Of a stretch of DNA of 64,000 nucleotides, positions 25,375 through 33,686 are shown one piece after another. The position numbers were made by a program, and so were the translations under genes. Positions within the stretch are counted from its first letter, which is position 1. Each line of letters starts with the position of its first letter. The stretch is from DASYQD01 sp036005845 (GTDB lineage Bacteria > Acidobacteriota > Thermoanaerobaculia > Multivoradales > JAIOJS01). The DNA lies in contig DASYQD010000025.1 of the NCBI GenBank assembly GCA_036005845.1, forward strand, positions 43,912 to 107,911. The letters are read 5' to 3'. Below the pieces are notes generated by a model. That model did not search any database. It saw only the letters and a program-made list of their open reading frames with translations, and was not told the origin of the DNA.

Positions 25375-25901
25375 GCGCGGCACCCGAGCTCGGCGAATTC
25401 CTGCGTTACTGGGACAACGCGCGCGGACGCACGCGGCGGCTGGTGACGCTGATTCCCGCCGATCGCGTCGAGTGGGCGCCAGAACCGGTCGCAGGAGGAG
25501 CAAGCGCGCGGCTCACCTGCGGCGACCTCGTGCGCCACCTCGCCGCCATCGAGCGCTGGATGTTCGCCGAGAACGTCAGCGGCCGCCCCAGCCGCTATCC
25601 CGGCCACGACGAGTCGCTCGCCAGCGGCGCCGAGGCGCTGCTCGCCTTCCACGACCGCATGCACGCCGAGGCGATGGCGGTTCTCGGCGCGCTGACGCCG
25701 GAGCAGCTCGTGGCGCGATGCGAGACCCCCGGCGGCGCATCGCTGCCGGCCTGGAAGTGGTTGCGCTCGATGGTCGAGCACGAGGCGCATCACCGCGGCC
25801 AGCTCTACACCTACCTCGGCCTGCTCGGCGTGCCGACGCCGCCGCTCTACGGGTTGACCGAGGAAGAAGTGAAGGCACGCAGCCAATCGGCTGCAAGCTG
25901 A
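25371..25901 (+). CDS. DinB-family protein
   Basis: A 176-aa four-helix-bundle protein of the DinB/YfiT group. It has the spaced histidines that bind a metal: DLVRHLAAIERW in the second helix and MVEHEAHHRGQLYTYLGLL in the fourth. Members include thiol-dependent transferases and many of unknown role. GTG 25371 overlaps the stop of the Ig-like lipoprotein gene. It converges on the ligase-like gene. Confidence 0.82.
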   Translation: MSAAPELGEFLRYWDNARGRTRRLVTLIPADRVEWAPEPVAGGASARLTCGDLVRHLAAIERWMFAENVSGRPSRYPGHDESLASGAEALLAFHDRMHAEAMAVLGALTPEQLVARCETPGGASLPAWKWLRSMVEHEAHHRGQLYTYLGLLGVPTPPLYGLTEEEVKARSQSAAS

Positions 25902-25933
25902 CGACGCGCAAGTTGAGCCACGCGTCGGCGAGC

Positions 25934-26860
25934 TCAGCGATCGCCGAGACCGCGCAGTGTCTGCAGTGATGCCGCGTGCGCGGCGTCACGCTCACGCAGC
26001 CAGCGGAGTACGCGCGGCGCGCGCAGCGTGAGACCGGCCTTGCGCCGGCCGCTCGCTTCGACGCCGTCGAAGCCGAGCTCGAAGACGAGCTCGGGCCGCA
26101 CGCGACGCACGGGGCCGAAGCGCTCGAGGATGTTGCGGCGCACCCAGCGGTCGAGCTCCTCGATCTCGGCCAATGGCAAGCCGCCGCTCAGCTTGGCCAC
26201 CGGCACCAGCTCGCCCTCGTGCCAGAGGGCGAAGGTGTAGTCGACGTAGTGAGTCGACGCCTCGCCCTCGCCGCGCTGTGCGTAGACGAGCACGGCTTCC
26301 ACCGTGTGCGGGGGCGGCGATTCCGGTTCGGGGTCGGTCGGCGCCGCGCGCGGCGACGGCAGGTCCCCGCGCGCCGCGGCGAGCGCCCGCTCCACCTCGC
26401 TCGCGCTCACCAACGGCCGAAACGTCGCGAGCACGAGCCGATTCCACAGCCGGTGCTGGTCGGCAGGCAGCTCGCGCCACGCCGCCATCAGCAACGCGCG
26501 CTTCTCGTCGCCCGTCGCAGCCGCGAGCCTCGGCAGCCGCTCCTCGACGAGGTGGTGCAACGGCCACTCGTGGCTGCCGGCCGCGCTCTCGAGTAGGTGC
26601 GCCGCCGTCTCGGCGAGATCGCCGACCGCGCGCTGGCTCTCCTCGACCAACCACGGCGGCAGCGCCGCCGCCTCGGCCGCCCATGCACGGAGCTGCTCCG
26701 GCTTCACCGCTCGGCGTGGACGCGGGCCGCCGAGCAGCCGCAGCGCGCTCGGCTCGTCGACGGCCGGCACGGAACGGAAGTAGGCGACGAGGAGCGCCTC
26801 GCGATCGCTTGCGCGCGGCGTCTCTTCGAGAGCGCGATGGAGCGTAGCAAACCGCCTCAC
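25934..26860 (-). CDS. ATP-dependent DNA ligase homologue lacking the adenylation domain
   Basis: A 308-aa uninterrupted frame. Residues 1-165 match the N-terminal DNA-binding domain of bacterial LigB/LigC-type ligases (MRRFATLHRALEETPRASD, then AAALPPWLVEESQRAVGDLAET and LWNRLVLATFRPLVS). Residues 188-305 match the C-terminal OB domain (TVEAVLVYAQRGEGEASTHY, VPVAKLSGGL, VRRNILERFGPVR, LRAPRVLRWLRERD). The nucleotidyltransferase domain that should lie between, with the KxDGxR active-site lysine, is absent, replaced by a 20-residue Pro-rich linker. It cannot self-adenylate and is probably structural or a regulator of its neighbour. It overlaps the stop of the ligase-associated exonuclease upstream (ATGA). 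Confidence 0.78.
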   Translation of the reverse strand: MRRFATLHRALEETPRASDREALLVAYFRSVPAVDEPSALRLLGGPRPRRAVKPEQLRAWAAEAAALPPWLVEESQRAVGDLAETAAHLLESAAGSHEWPLHHLVEERLPRLAAATGDEKRALLMAAWRELPADQHRLWNRLVLATFRPLVSASEVERALAAARGDLPSPRAAPTDPEPESPPPHTVEAVLVYAQRGEGEASTHYVDYTFALWHEGELVPVAKLSGGLPLAEIEELDRWVRRNILERFGPVRRVRPELVFELGFDGVEASGRRKAGLTLRAPRVLRWLRERDAAHAASLQTLRGLGDR

Positions 26861-28005
26861 GACGAAGCGGGCCCGGCAGCATCGGCAGGGTGGCGTACGG
26901 TCGCTGCGGCAACGGCCTCCGCGTCGACGGCGATGCCCGCCTCAGCGGCCGATTCGACCGCTGTCTCCTCCGCGCCCGCCTCGCCGGTGAATCGCGTCCG
27001 CAGCGTCCACGCGTCGATGCCGCGCTCTTCGCGCAGCCAGCGGGCAAGCGCCGCCATGTAGCCGTGCGTGACGCCGACGCGCGCCGCCCCGGTCGCCTCG
27101 ATCGCCCCGACGACGCCCGGCCAGTCGACGTGATCGGAGAGTACGAAGCCGCGGTCGACGCGGCGCTGGCGGCGCAGCGCGCGCAGCCGCATCCAGCCGG
27201 AGACGAATCCGGTCGCGGCGCGCGGGAAGCGGCGCATCCACGGCGAGCCCTGCGCCGAAGGCGGCGCGATCACCAGCGCGCGCCGTAGCTCGTCGCGCGA
27301 CAGCTCGGTGGCGGCGGCGACCTCGGGCAGCGCGACGCCCGCCGCGCGATAGGCATCGACGCAGACGCGCACCGCGCCGTGCACGACCAGCGGGCCGATC
27401 TCGCGCGCGGCGTCGACGGCGGCGATGCCGGCGAGCAGCCGCTGCGACTTGCCGAGCGCGTAGGCGAACAGCACGGTGGGCCGCTCGGCGGCGGCGTTGG
27501 CGCGCCACCAGTCGACGATCTCGGCGAGCACCACACGTTGCGCCGGCCAGCGAAACACCGGCAGCCCAAAGGTCGACTCGGTGATGAAGGTGTCGCAGCG
27601 CACCGCCTCGAAGGGCTCGCAGGTCGGATCGGGATCGGTCTTGTAGTCGCCGGAGACCACCCACACCTCGCCGCGGTGCTCGATGCGCACCTGCGCCGAG
27701 CCGAGGAGGTGGCCGGCCGGATGCAGCGAGACGTCGACTTCGCCGAAGCGGCGGCGCTCGCCCCACGGCAGTCCTTCGAGAATCGCCTCGGGGCCGAGCC
27801 GCACCCGCAGCACGGACAGCGCGCTGGGCGCCGCGAGGTAAGCCGCCGAGCCCCGCCGCGCGTGATCGGCGTGGCCGTGGGTGATCACCGCCCGCGGCAC
27901 CGGCGCCCACGGGTCGACGTGGAAATCGCCGGCAGCGCAGTAGAGACCCTGCCGCGTCACCTCGAGCAACGGCGGGCGCCGCGCGTGGACCGAGACCGCA
28001 CACAT
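26857..28005 (-). CDS. Ligase-associated DNA damage response exonuclease (metallo-beta-lactamase fold)
   Basis: A 382-aa beta-CASP-type nuclease. It opens with the family signature (LLEVTRQGLYCAAGDFHVDP) and the metal site THGHADHAR; later blocks are HPAGHLLGSAQ, VVSGDYKTDPDPTCEPFE, TFITESTFGLPVFRW and LSDHVDWPGVV. In many bacteria this enzyme is encoded with an ATP-dependent DNA ligase, a DEXH helicase and a phosphoesterase. Here only the degenerate ligase follows, overlapping by four bases. The frame can be extended to 28080, but that part translates the palindromic repeat, so ATG 28005 is used. Confidence 0.85.
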   Translation of the reverse strand: MCAVSVHARRPPLLEVTRQGLYCAAGDFHVDPWAPVPRAVITHGHADHARRGSAAYLAAPSALSVLRVRLGPEAILEGLPWGERRRFGEVDVSLHPAGHLLGSAQVRIEHRGEVWVVSGDYKTDPDPTCEPFEAVRCDTFITESTFGLPVFRWPAQRVVLAEIVDWWRANAAAERPTVLFAYALGKSQRLLAGIAAVDAAREIGPLVVHGAVRVCVDAYRAAGVALPEVAAATELSRDELRRALVIAPPSAQGSPWMRRFPRAATGFVSGWMRLRALRRQRRVDRGFVLSDHVDWPGVVGAIEATGAARVGVTHGYMAALARWLREERGIDAWTLRTRFTGEAGAEETAVESAAEAGIAVDAEAVAAATVRHPADAAGPASS

Positions 28006-28050
28006 CGCGAGGCAGTTTCGCACGCGCCTTCTCGGGACGGTCCACCCCTC

Positions 28051-28126
28051 GTCATTGCGAGGAGCGCAGCGACGAAGCAATCTCGAGGTTGCGGCGTCGA
28101 GATCGCTTCGCTGCGCTCGCGATGAC
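28051..28126. repeat. Palindromic dispersed-repeat element
   Basis: The left arm, starting GTCATTGCGAGGAGCGCAG, pairs with the right arm ending CTGCGCTCGCGATGAC through about 30 positions with few mismatches. This is a repeat type scattered in intergenic regions of many bacterial genomes. It lies between the exonuclease and the amine oxidase genes. Confidence 0.7.
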
Positions 28127-28150
28127 GGAAGACCGGCGTGCGGCGGCCAG

Positions 28151-29755
28151 CTACTGCAGCTCGGCCCGCCGCCTGACGATGTCCTTCGCGATCCGCAGCG
28201 CCGACACCACGGCGCCCTCCGAGTGGCTGTCCTCGGTGGTGTCGCCGCCGATGTAGAGCCGGCCCTGCGGCCGGCGCAGCTCGTTCGCGAGGTCGTCGAA
28301 CCGCGACCGCCCGAGCTCGAGCGGCCAGTTGGCCACCGCTTGCGGGTAGACGAAGATCTCCGCCGACTTGATGTAGCCGCGCGCGCCGGGGAAGAGCGCC
28401 TCGAGCGCGTCGGCCGTGCGCTCGCGGATCTCGTCGGCCGGCTTGTTCATCAGCTCGCGCGCGAACCGCGCGTGCAGCAGCAGCGTGAGCACGCCATCCT
28501 TCTCGACGCCGCCGTCGGCGTGCTGCAGGTCGGTGACGTCGTAGATGCTGCCGGCGAGGCTGTCGGAGAGCAGCGTGAGGATGTTTTCCCCGTCGACCGT
28601 CCACAGCTTCGATGCGCCGGGCGCCATGCGGAAGTGCACCTTGATGTAGCTGCCCATGCGCTCGCTGTCGATCGCGCGCCGCTTGCCGGGGTCGAGCGGC
28701 GGCGTGAACTGGATGCGGCCGATCTGGCTGATCGGCGCGGTGACGACCACCATCCTGCCGGTGATCTCGACGTAGCGCGCATCGTTCAGCAGGGCGCGCA
28801 CCTTGACGCGGCCGGCGTCTTGCTCGACCGCGGTGACACGCGCGTCGGTGACGATCTGCCCGGGGTCGAGCCGCCGCGCCAGCGCCGTCGTGAAGTCGGT
28901 GTTGCCGCCCTTGACGTGGTAGTTCATCTCGCCGAAGCCGTCGGGCGTGTCGAGGAACAGCCGCACCTCGTCGATGCCGTCGAGGGCGGAGATCTGGTCC
29001 CACTCGATCGCCATCTCGGGCTCGACGGTGACGCGGATCCACTCGCTCACTTTGTGCGGCAGCTGGTCGCCTTCGACGAAGTCCTTGAAGCTGATCTTGG
29101 TGAGCGGCACGAGCTCGGCCGGCAGCGATGTTCCGGCGGAGTGGCTGGCATGCAGCACTTCGTACAGCTTCCACGCCTTGTCGTTCCAGCGCAGGAACGC
29201 CGCGCGCTCGTTCTCGTCGAAGATGCCGCGGAGATAGGTGTCGCGGTCGCCTTCGCCCTGGTACGGGTAGATCTTGCCGTCGATGCGCACGGTGGAGTGC
29301 GCGACGTCGTCGATCAGCGGCAGCCCGAGCTCGACGAGCAGCGGGTACGCGGGACTGCGCGCGAAGTACTCCTCCATGTGCCCTTCGGCGGTGGCCCCGT
29401 CGGGGAAGGTCACCGTCTGGATGCGGCCGCCGACGCGCGGCGACGACTCGAGCAGCAGCGCCTCGATGCCGGCCTTCTTGAGCTCGTAGGCGATCGTCAG
29501 TCCGCTGAGGCCGGCGCCGACGACGATGACCGGCGCGTCGGTGCGGATCGATGCCGTGGCAGTGGCGGGCGAAGCGGGTGCCGGAGCCTCCGCGGGGTCC
29601 CACTGCGCAGCGGGTGTGGTCCCGTCACTGGTGGACACCGTGGCGGCAGGCGTCGCGCCGCCGGCGACCACTGGCTTCGGCGCCTGCGCCGCGCAGCCGG
29701 CGAGGAGCAGCACCGCAGCCAGCAGGGAAACGAGGCCACGTGATGTCTTCGTCAT
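28151..29755 (-). CDS. Flavin-dependent amine oxidase, lipoprotein
   Basis: A 534-aa FAD enzyme anchored by a lipobox (LLAAVLLLAGC, Cys20). After an Ala/Pro/Thr-rich linker the FAD-binding Rossmann motif is VIVVGAGLSGLTIAYELKKAG, followed by ESSPRVGGRIQT, typical of monoamine/polyamine oxidases. Near the C-terminus GRLYIGGDTTEDSHSEGAVVSALRIA closes the FAD site. The substrate amine is unknown and location in the periplasm is unusual for this family. ATG 29755 is preceded by GAGAGGT. A second, cytosolic amine oxidase lies at 32179-33513. Confidence 0.83.
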   Translation of the reverse strand: MTKTSRGLVSLLAAVLLLAGCAAQAPKPVVAGGATPAATVSTSDGTTPAAQWDPAEAPAPASPATATASIRTDAPVIVVGAGLSGLTIAYELKKAGIEALLLESSPRVGGRIQTVTFPDGATAEGHMEEYFARSPAYPLLVELGLPLIDDVAHSTVRIDGKIYPYQGEGDRDTYLRGIFDENERAAFLRWNDKAWKLYEVLHASHSAGTSLPAELVPLTKISFKDFVEGDQLPHKVSEWIRVTVEPEMAIEWDQISALDGIDEVRLFLDTPDGFGEMNYHVKGGNTDFTTALARRLDPGQIVTDARVTAVEQDAGRVKVRALLNDARYVEITGRMVVVTAPISQIGRIQFTPPLDPGKRRAIDSERMGSYIKVHFRMAPGASKLWTVDGENILTLLSDSLAGSIYDVTDLQHADGGVEKDGVLTLLLHARFARELMNKPADEIRERTADALEALFPGARGYIKSAEIFVYPQAVANWPLELGRSRFDDLANELRRPQGRLYIGGDTTEDSHSEGAVVSALRIAKDIVRRRAELQ

Positions 29756-29821
29756 GCTGGCACCTCTCGACGCGAGAATTGCGCGCAGCCTAACCCACGC
29801 CGCCCGCTTAGAATGTGTCGC

Positions 29822-30436
29822 ATGAGCGACTCCACGCGCCCGTCGACGAGGTCCCTGCGCCGCAGCGGCACGGCACTCATCACCCTGGTCGCGCTGTGCC
29901 TGGGCGCCGCTGCCTCCCGCGCGGCGGCCGATCGCGCGGCCGCCGATCCGGCGGTGCCGGTCTCCGCCCATGCACATCACCGCGACGCCGCCGCAGACGC
30001 CAAGGAAGCACCATCGTCAGCTGGCCGCACGGCGGCCGCATCCACAGCCAAGCCGGCCCCGAATGCCGCGTTCACCGGCGACCGCGCCGAGACCGAACGA
30101 TTGCTCGCCTTCGACAAGTCGATCCAGCTCACCGCGGCGCAAGAAAAGGTGCGCCTCGAAGCGCTGACCCCGATGGCCGCGCCCTGCTGCAAGCAATTCT
30201 CCGCCGCCACCTGCTGCTGCCGCTGCAACATGATGCGCGCCCGCGACGGCCTCGCCAAGCACCTCATCGCCGACCTCGGCCTCGACGCCGTGACCGTCCG
30301 CGCCAGCGTCGCCGCCTGGCACCAGGCCATCAACCCCGACGGCTTCACCGGCGACAGCTGCTCCACCGGCCACTGCGGCCACGCCTTCGCCGACAACGGC
30401 TGCGGCGGGATGGCCGACGGGCAGCTGGTGTTCTGA
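29822..30436 (+). CDS. Exported Cys-rich protein of unknown function
   Basis: A 204-aa protein with a signal peptide (about residues 1-38). A disordered Ala/His/Asp linker (HAHHRDAAADAKE) follows, then a C-terminal domain with about a dozen Cys: APCCKQFSAATCCCRCN near 127-143, then GDSCSTGHCGHAFADNGCGG near 178-197. Between them lies a helix (MMRARDGLAKHLIADLGLD). The clusters could bind metals or form disulphides. No family recognised. It is divergent from the lipoprotein amine oxidase, with 66 bases between starts. A possible relation to PCYCGC-motif proteins is only a guess. Confidence 0.6.
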   Translation: MSDSTRPSTRSLRRSGTALITLVALCLGAAASRAAADRAAADPAVPVSAHAHHRDAAADAKEAPSSAGRTAAASTAKPAPNAAFTGDRAETERLLAFDKSIQLTAAQEKVRLEALTPMAAPCCKQFSAATCCCRCNMMRARDGLAKHLIADLGLDAVTVRASVAAWHQAINPDGFTGDSCSTGHCGHAFADNGCGGMADGQLVF

Positions 30437-30477
30437 GGCAGCCGGGCCGCGGAAGTCAGCCCGGCGCAGGTGATCGG

Positions 30478-30750
30478 TCAGCGCATTCCGGGATCGTTCG
30501 CGTCCTCGCCGTAGCCGCGCAGCAGCCGCATGAGCTCGTCGGTCGTCATGCCTGTCTTCAACGTGCCTCGCAGCTTCGCGAATCGATTGGCGCTACGCCG
30601 TTCGCCGCTCCGCGGACCCGCGCGCCGCATCAACACCTCGCCGTCGGACCGCAGCTCGAATTCCACCTCAGCGCCCGGCTCAAGCCCAAGGTGGTGGCGC
30701 ACCCCCTTAGGGACGGTCACGCGCCCCTTGCTCTTCATCGTGCTGGTCAT
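30478..30750 (-). CDS. AbrB/MazE-family antitoxin-like DNA-binding protein, no partner toxin
   Basis: A 90-aa protein with an N-terminal swapped-hairpin AbrB domain (MKSKGRVTVPKGVRHHLGLEPGAEVEF) and a C-terminal extension rich in Arg and Leu (TTDELMRLLRGYGED), the part that usually grips a PIN-domain toxin. GGGGAG lies just before ATG 30750. Downstream, in its own direction, is the converging Cys-rich gene, so no toxin gene follows: either an orphan antitoxin or an independent regulator. Confidence 0.78.
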   Translation of the reverse strand: MTSTMKSKGRVTVPKGVRHHLGLEPGAEVEFELRSDGEVLMRRAGPRSGERRSANRFAKLRGTLKTGMTTDELMRLLRGYGEDANDPGMR

Positions 30751-30836
30751 CGCGCTCCCCGACAGTGCCGATAACCTGAATCTAATACCTTCGGCGGCGG
30801 CGATGAACGAATCTCACGTGCGACTCGGATACGCTG

Positions 30837-31277
30837 ATGTTCGTGGGACTCGAAGCCAACAAGCAACTCGCCCGCGACCTATTCGCCCGCTTCAGCGTCA
30901 ACGATGTCGCAGGCGCACTAGAGCTGCTCGCCGATGACGTCACGTGGTGGATCGCCGGCAAGCCCGGCGCTCAACCCGCCTGCGGCGAGCACGACAAAGC
31001 GTGGATGGCGGGTCTCTTCGGCCGCATGGTCAGCCAGTTCGACGGCCCCATGCAGATGACCGTTCGCGGCCTCATCGCAGAAGGCGACAAGGTGGCCGTC
31101 GAAGTCGTCGGCGACGGCAAGCTACGCGACGGCCGCCGCTATCAGAACGAGTACCACCTACTGCTCACCATCCGCGACGGCAAGATCGCCGCGGTCCGCG
31201 AGTACCTCGACACGCAGCACGTCGTCGCCACCTGGTTCACGCCCGCGAAGCCACTCGAACCGGCGACCACGCCGTAA
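30837..31277 (+). CDS. SnoaL-like / NTF2-fold protein
   Basis: A 146-aa protein of the NTF2-like superfamily: EANKQLARDLFARFSVNDVAGALELLADDVTWWIAG is the helix and strand pattern of ketosteroid-isomerase-like SnoaL proteins, followed by curved-sheet strands (VRGLIAEGDKVAVEVVGDG, YHLLLTIRDGKIAAVREYLDTQHV). Function within this superfamily ranges from isomerase to ligand binding and cannot be fixed. Start ATG 30837 has no strong ribosome site. It is divergent from the antitoxin-like gene. Confidence 0.78.
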   Translation: MFVGLEANKQLARDLFARFSVNDVAGALELLADDVTWWIAGKPGAQPACGEHDKAWMAGLFGRMVSQFDGPMQMTVRGLIAEGDKVAVEVVGDGKLRDGRRYQNEYHLLLTIRDGKIAAVREYLDTQHVVATWFTPAKPLEPATTP

Positions 31278-31279
31278 GC

Positions 31280-31328
31280 GCGCGAGTCCGCGAGCGCCCA
31301 TTCCTATCGGCGCGAGTCCGCGAGCGCC
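31280..31328. repeat. Two direct 19-base repeats
   Basis: GCGCGAGTCCGCGAGCGCC occurs at 31280-31298 and again at 31310-31328, a 30-base period, just after the SnoaL-like gene. Confidence 0.6.
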
Positions 31329-31360
31329 GTCGCAGCCACGACCAAAGGGATCGCTCCAAG

Positions 31361-31380
31361 CCGCCGGCTTCAGCCGGCGG
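31361..31380. repeat. REP-like hairpin
   Basis: CCGCCGGCT and AGCCGGCGG pair perfectly around two bases. GCCGGCTTCAGCCGGC-type hairpins are widely dispersed in GC-rich genomes; here it lies between the SnoaL-like gene and the tRNA. Confidence 0.55.
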
Positions 31381-31426
31381 CGCGACCGAGACCGTTCGGC
31401 GCAACCAGCACGAGCGAAGCGAGTGA

Positions 31427-31502
31427 TGGTGGAGCCGAACGGGATCGAACCGTCGACCTCCTGAATGCCATTCAGGCGCTCTCCCAGCTGAGCTACGGCC
31501 CC
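31427..31502 (-). tRNA. tRNA-Ala (anticodon GGC)
   Basis: The minus strand folds as a 76-base tRNA with encoded CCA: acceptor GGGGCCG, D-arm GCTC...GAGC, anticodon loop ATGGCAT between CCTGA and TCAGG, and T-loop GGTTCGATCCC. It is a single tRNA gene outside the rRNA operon; no integration remnant is seen at its 3' end. Confidence 0.95.
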
Positions 31503-31566
31503 ACGCGAGCGAGGGAGTGTAGAAGCCCGCACCCCGGCTGTCAAACGTGTGGTAGATAAGCCCGCC

Positions 31567-32151
31567 ATGACGCTGCTCCATGAGTGGGAAGGGTTCTACG
31601 TCATCGTCGGCTCCTCGGCCGCGGCGCTCACCGGGCTGATGTTCGTCGTCGTCGCGCTCGGCGCCGAGCGGCGGAAGCTCGCCGCCGATTCCCTGGAGGC
31701 GTTCGCCACGCCGACCGTGGTGCACTTCTGCGCCGCGCTGCTCGTCGGCGCCTTCGTCACCATGCCGCGGCAGACGCTCGGCAGTCTGGCGAAGTGCCTG
31801 CTCGCCTGCAGCGTCGTCGGCCTCGCCTACCTGGCGTGGACCACCAAAAGGGCTCGCCGCCAGAAGAGCTACGACCCGGTGCTCGAGGACTGGATCTTCC
31901 ACGTCATTTTGCCGCTACTCGCCTACTTGTCGTTGCTGGTGGCTGCTATCGCGCTGCGAGGTGGGGCGGAATGGTCGCTCTACGGCATCGCGGGCGCGGC
32001 GCTGGTGCTGCTCTTCGTCGGCATCCACAACGCGTGGGACGCAGCGACTTGGATCGCGATGAGCACGCAGCAATCGGAGAGCGCGACGAGCCCGTCCCCG
32101 CCCGACTCCGTGGCGCGGACGCCGGAACCTCCGGCGACCCGCGCCGACTAA
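31567..32151 (+). CDS. Multi-spanning membrane protein of unknown function
   Basis: A 194-aa protein with about five transmembrane segments (roughly residues 10-30, 50-68, 74-92, 112-132 and 137-157) and a polar Ser/Pro-rich tail. The opening LLHEWEGFYVIVGSSAAALTGLMFVV resembles small uncharacterised membrane proteins common in soil bacteria. ATG 31567 is preferred to GTG 31549. It follows the tRNA divergently and converges on the amine oxidase at 32179. Confidence 0.7.
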   Translation: MTLLHEWEGFYVIVGSSAAALTGLMFVVVALGAERRKLAADSLEAFATPTVVHFCAALLVGAFVTMPRQTLGSLAKCLLACSVVGLAYLAWTTKRARRQKSYDPVLEDWIFHVILPLLAYLSLLVAAIALRGGAEWSLYGIAGAALVLLFVGIHNAWDAATWIAMSTQQSESATSPSPPDSVARTPEPPATRAD

Positions 32152-32178
32152 GCCCTGGGCAACTCGCGGGATGCCGCG

Positions 32179-33513
32179 TCAGCGGCGCAGCGCCCGCTCG
32201 ACCTGATTCGCTGCGCGCAGGCCGCTGGCGAGCGCGCCTTCGACGGTGCCGGACAGCTCCTCCTCCGTCGCCTCGCCGGCGAAGAACAGCGTGCCTTCGA
32301 CCGGCCGCGCCAGCCGCTGCGACGAGCCGGTACCGCCCACGCGGACGTAGCTGTAGGCGCCGCGCGCGTGCGGGTCGCTGCGCCAGTCGTGCGTCCAGGC
32401 GCCGACGACCAGCGCGTCGACGCGCCGCCGCGACATGCGGAGACTCTTGGCGAGCGCCCCCAGCGCCGCGTCGACGACCACGTCGGTGCCGCGGCCGGCG
32501 AGCGCGTCGGCGGCGGGTCCACCGGCCCAACCAACCAGCAGGGGAACGCGCAGTGGATAGGCGGTCCACCAGGTCGGAAAGTCGGGAGCGCGCGTGCGCA
32601 GGAAGCTGGTCGTGGCGAGGCGCTCCGCGGCATCGCCGAGCGCCGGCCCGCGCTCCGTTTCCCACGGCAGCTTGCGGAAGCGGACCGCCACCCGCACCGC
32701 GTTGCCCATGACGAGCCCCGCGAGCGCGCGGCGCACCGCTTCGGGATCCGGGTCGAACGCCAGCGCGCCCGGCTCGCCGGCGCGCGCCTGCAACACGCCC
32801 AGGGGCACGGTGACGATCGCCGCGCGCGCGCGCAGCTCGGCGGCGCGCACGCCGCCATCGAGGTACGCGAGCTCGACACCGCCGCGACGCCAGGCGACTG
32901 ACGTGACCGGCGCGCCGAGGCGCACGGCGTCGGAGAGACCGCCGGCCAGCCAGCGCACGAGGCCGACGTAGCCGCCGATCACTCGCGCCGCCTTGGCGGC
33001 CGAAGCGCTCGCCGGCTCGCCGCCGGCCATGAGCGAGCGCGCGCTGATCAGCTCCGCATCGGCGGCGAAGAATCCTTCCACGAAGGCGAGCGCATCGCGT
33101 TTGTAAGGCGCCACCGCACGCCCGCGGTGCGCGGTGAGGAAGTCGGCGAACGACCGATCCGGCGCCTGCGGATCGATGAGTCTCAGCACCCGGTCGACCG
33201 CATGGAAGATGTTCGTCGGCCGCAGCCGCCCGCCGGAGACCAGCCACGAGTCGCCGGCGCCGACGTCGTAGGCCACGAGCCCCGCCTCGGCGAGCAGCGC
33301 GTGGGTGAGCGGCGCGTCGCCGTGCACGAACTCGGCGCCGAGCTCGACCGCCGCCGGCAGCTGCGGATCGTCGACGGTGAAGACGCGTCCGCCGACGCGG
33401 TCGCGCGCCTCAAGCACGACGACGCTGCGCCCGCGCCGCCGCAGCTCGCGCGCCGCCATCAGGCCGGCGGCGCCGGCCCCGACGATGGCGACGTCCACGC
33501 GCTCGCTGCTCAC
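32179..33513 (-). CDS. Flavin-dependent amine oxidase (cytosolic)
   Basis: A 444-aa FAD oxidoreductase. The dinucleotide site is at the N-terminus (VDVAIVGAGAAGLMAARELR, about residues 3-22), then LEARDRVGGRVFTVDD. The C-terminal FAD block is GTLFFAGEATEEELSGTVEGALASG. ELGAEFVHGDAPLTHALLAEAG and WERKL-like substrate-domain segments place it with monoamine/polyamine oxidases and related flavin enzymes. No signal peptide, unlike the paralogue at 28151-29755. It follows the HD-GYP gene by 173 bases on the same strand and probably has its own promoter. Confidence 0.83.
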   Translation of the reverse strand: MSSERVDVAIVGAGAAGLMAARELRRRGRSVVVLEARDRVGGRVFTVDDPQLPAAVELGAEFVHGDAPLTHALLAEAGLVAYDVGAGDSWLVSGGRLRPTNIFHAVDRVLRLIDPQAPDRSFADFLTAHRGRAVAPYKRDALAFVEGFFAADAELISARSLMAGGEPASASAAKAARVIGGYVGLVRWLAGGLSDAVRLGAPVTSVAWRRGGVELAYLDGGVRAAELRARAAIVTVPLGVLQARAGEPGALAFDPDPEAVRRALAGLVMGNAVRVAVRFRKLPWETERGPALGDAAERLATTSFLRTRAPDFPTWWTAYPLRVPLLVGWAGGPAADALAGRGTDVVVDAALGALAKSLRMSRRRVDALVVGAWTHDWRSDPHARGAYSYVRVGGTGSSQRLARPVEGTLFFAGEATEEELSGTVEGALASGLRAANQVERALRR

Positions 33514-33686
33514 GGCGCCAGCTTAGCCGCCTCGCCGCTATGCGAGACCCTGCGTATCGCCGTGCCACGCCGCCCCGCTCGCTGCGAGACACGTGTCACC
33601 GTGCCTACGCCGCACGGCCCTGCCTGACCGCCAGCGCGTCGATGCGTCCGCTGGTCGCGTCCGCCGGCACCTTGCTCGCCGCATCC

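Noticed and set aside
31280..31328. Two spaced repeats suggesting a CRISPR remnant
   Set aside because: Only two copies, 11-base spacing and no cas genes; better explained as a local duplication.
31411..31502. Possible integration site at the tRNA-Ala(GGC) gene
   Set aside because: No integrase, no repeated tRNA 3' fragment and no foreign composition beside it; only a REP-like hairpin and short direct repeats.
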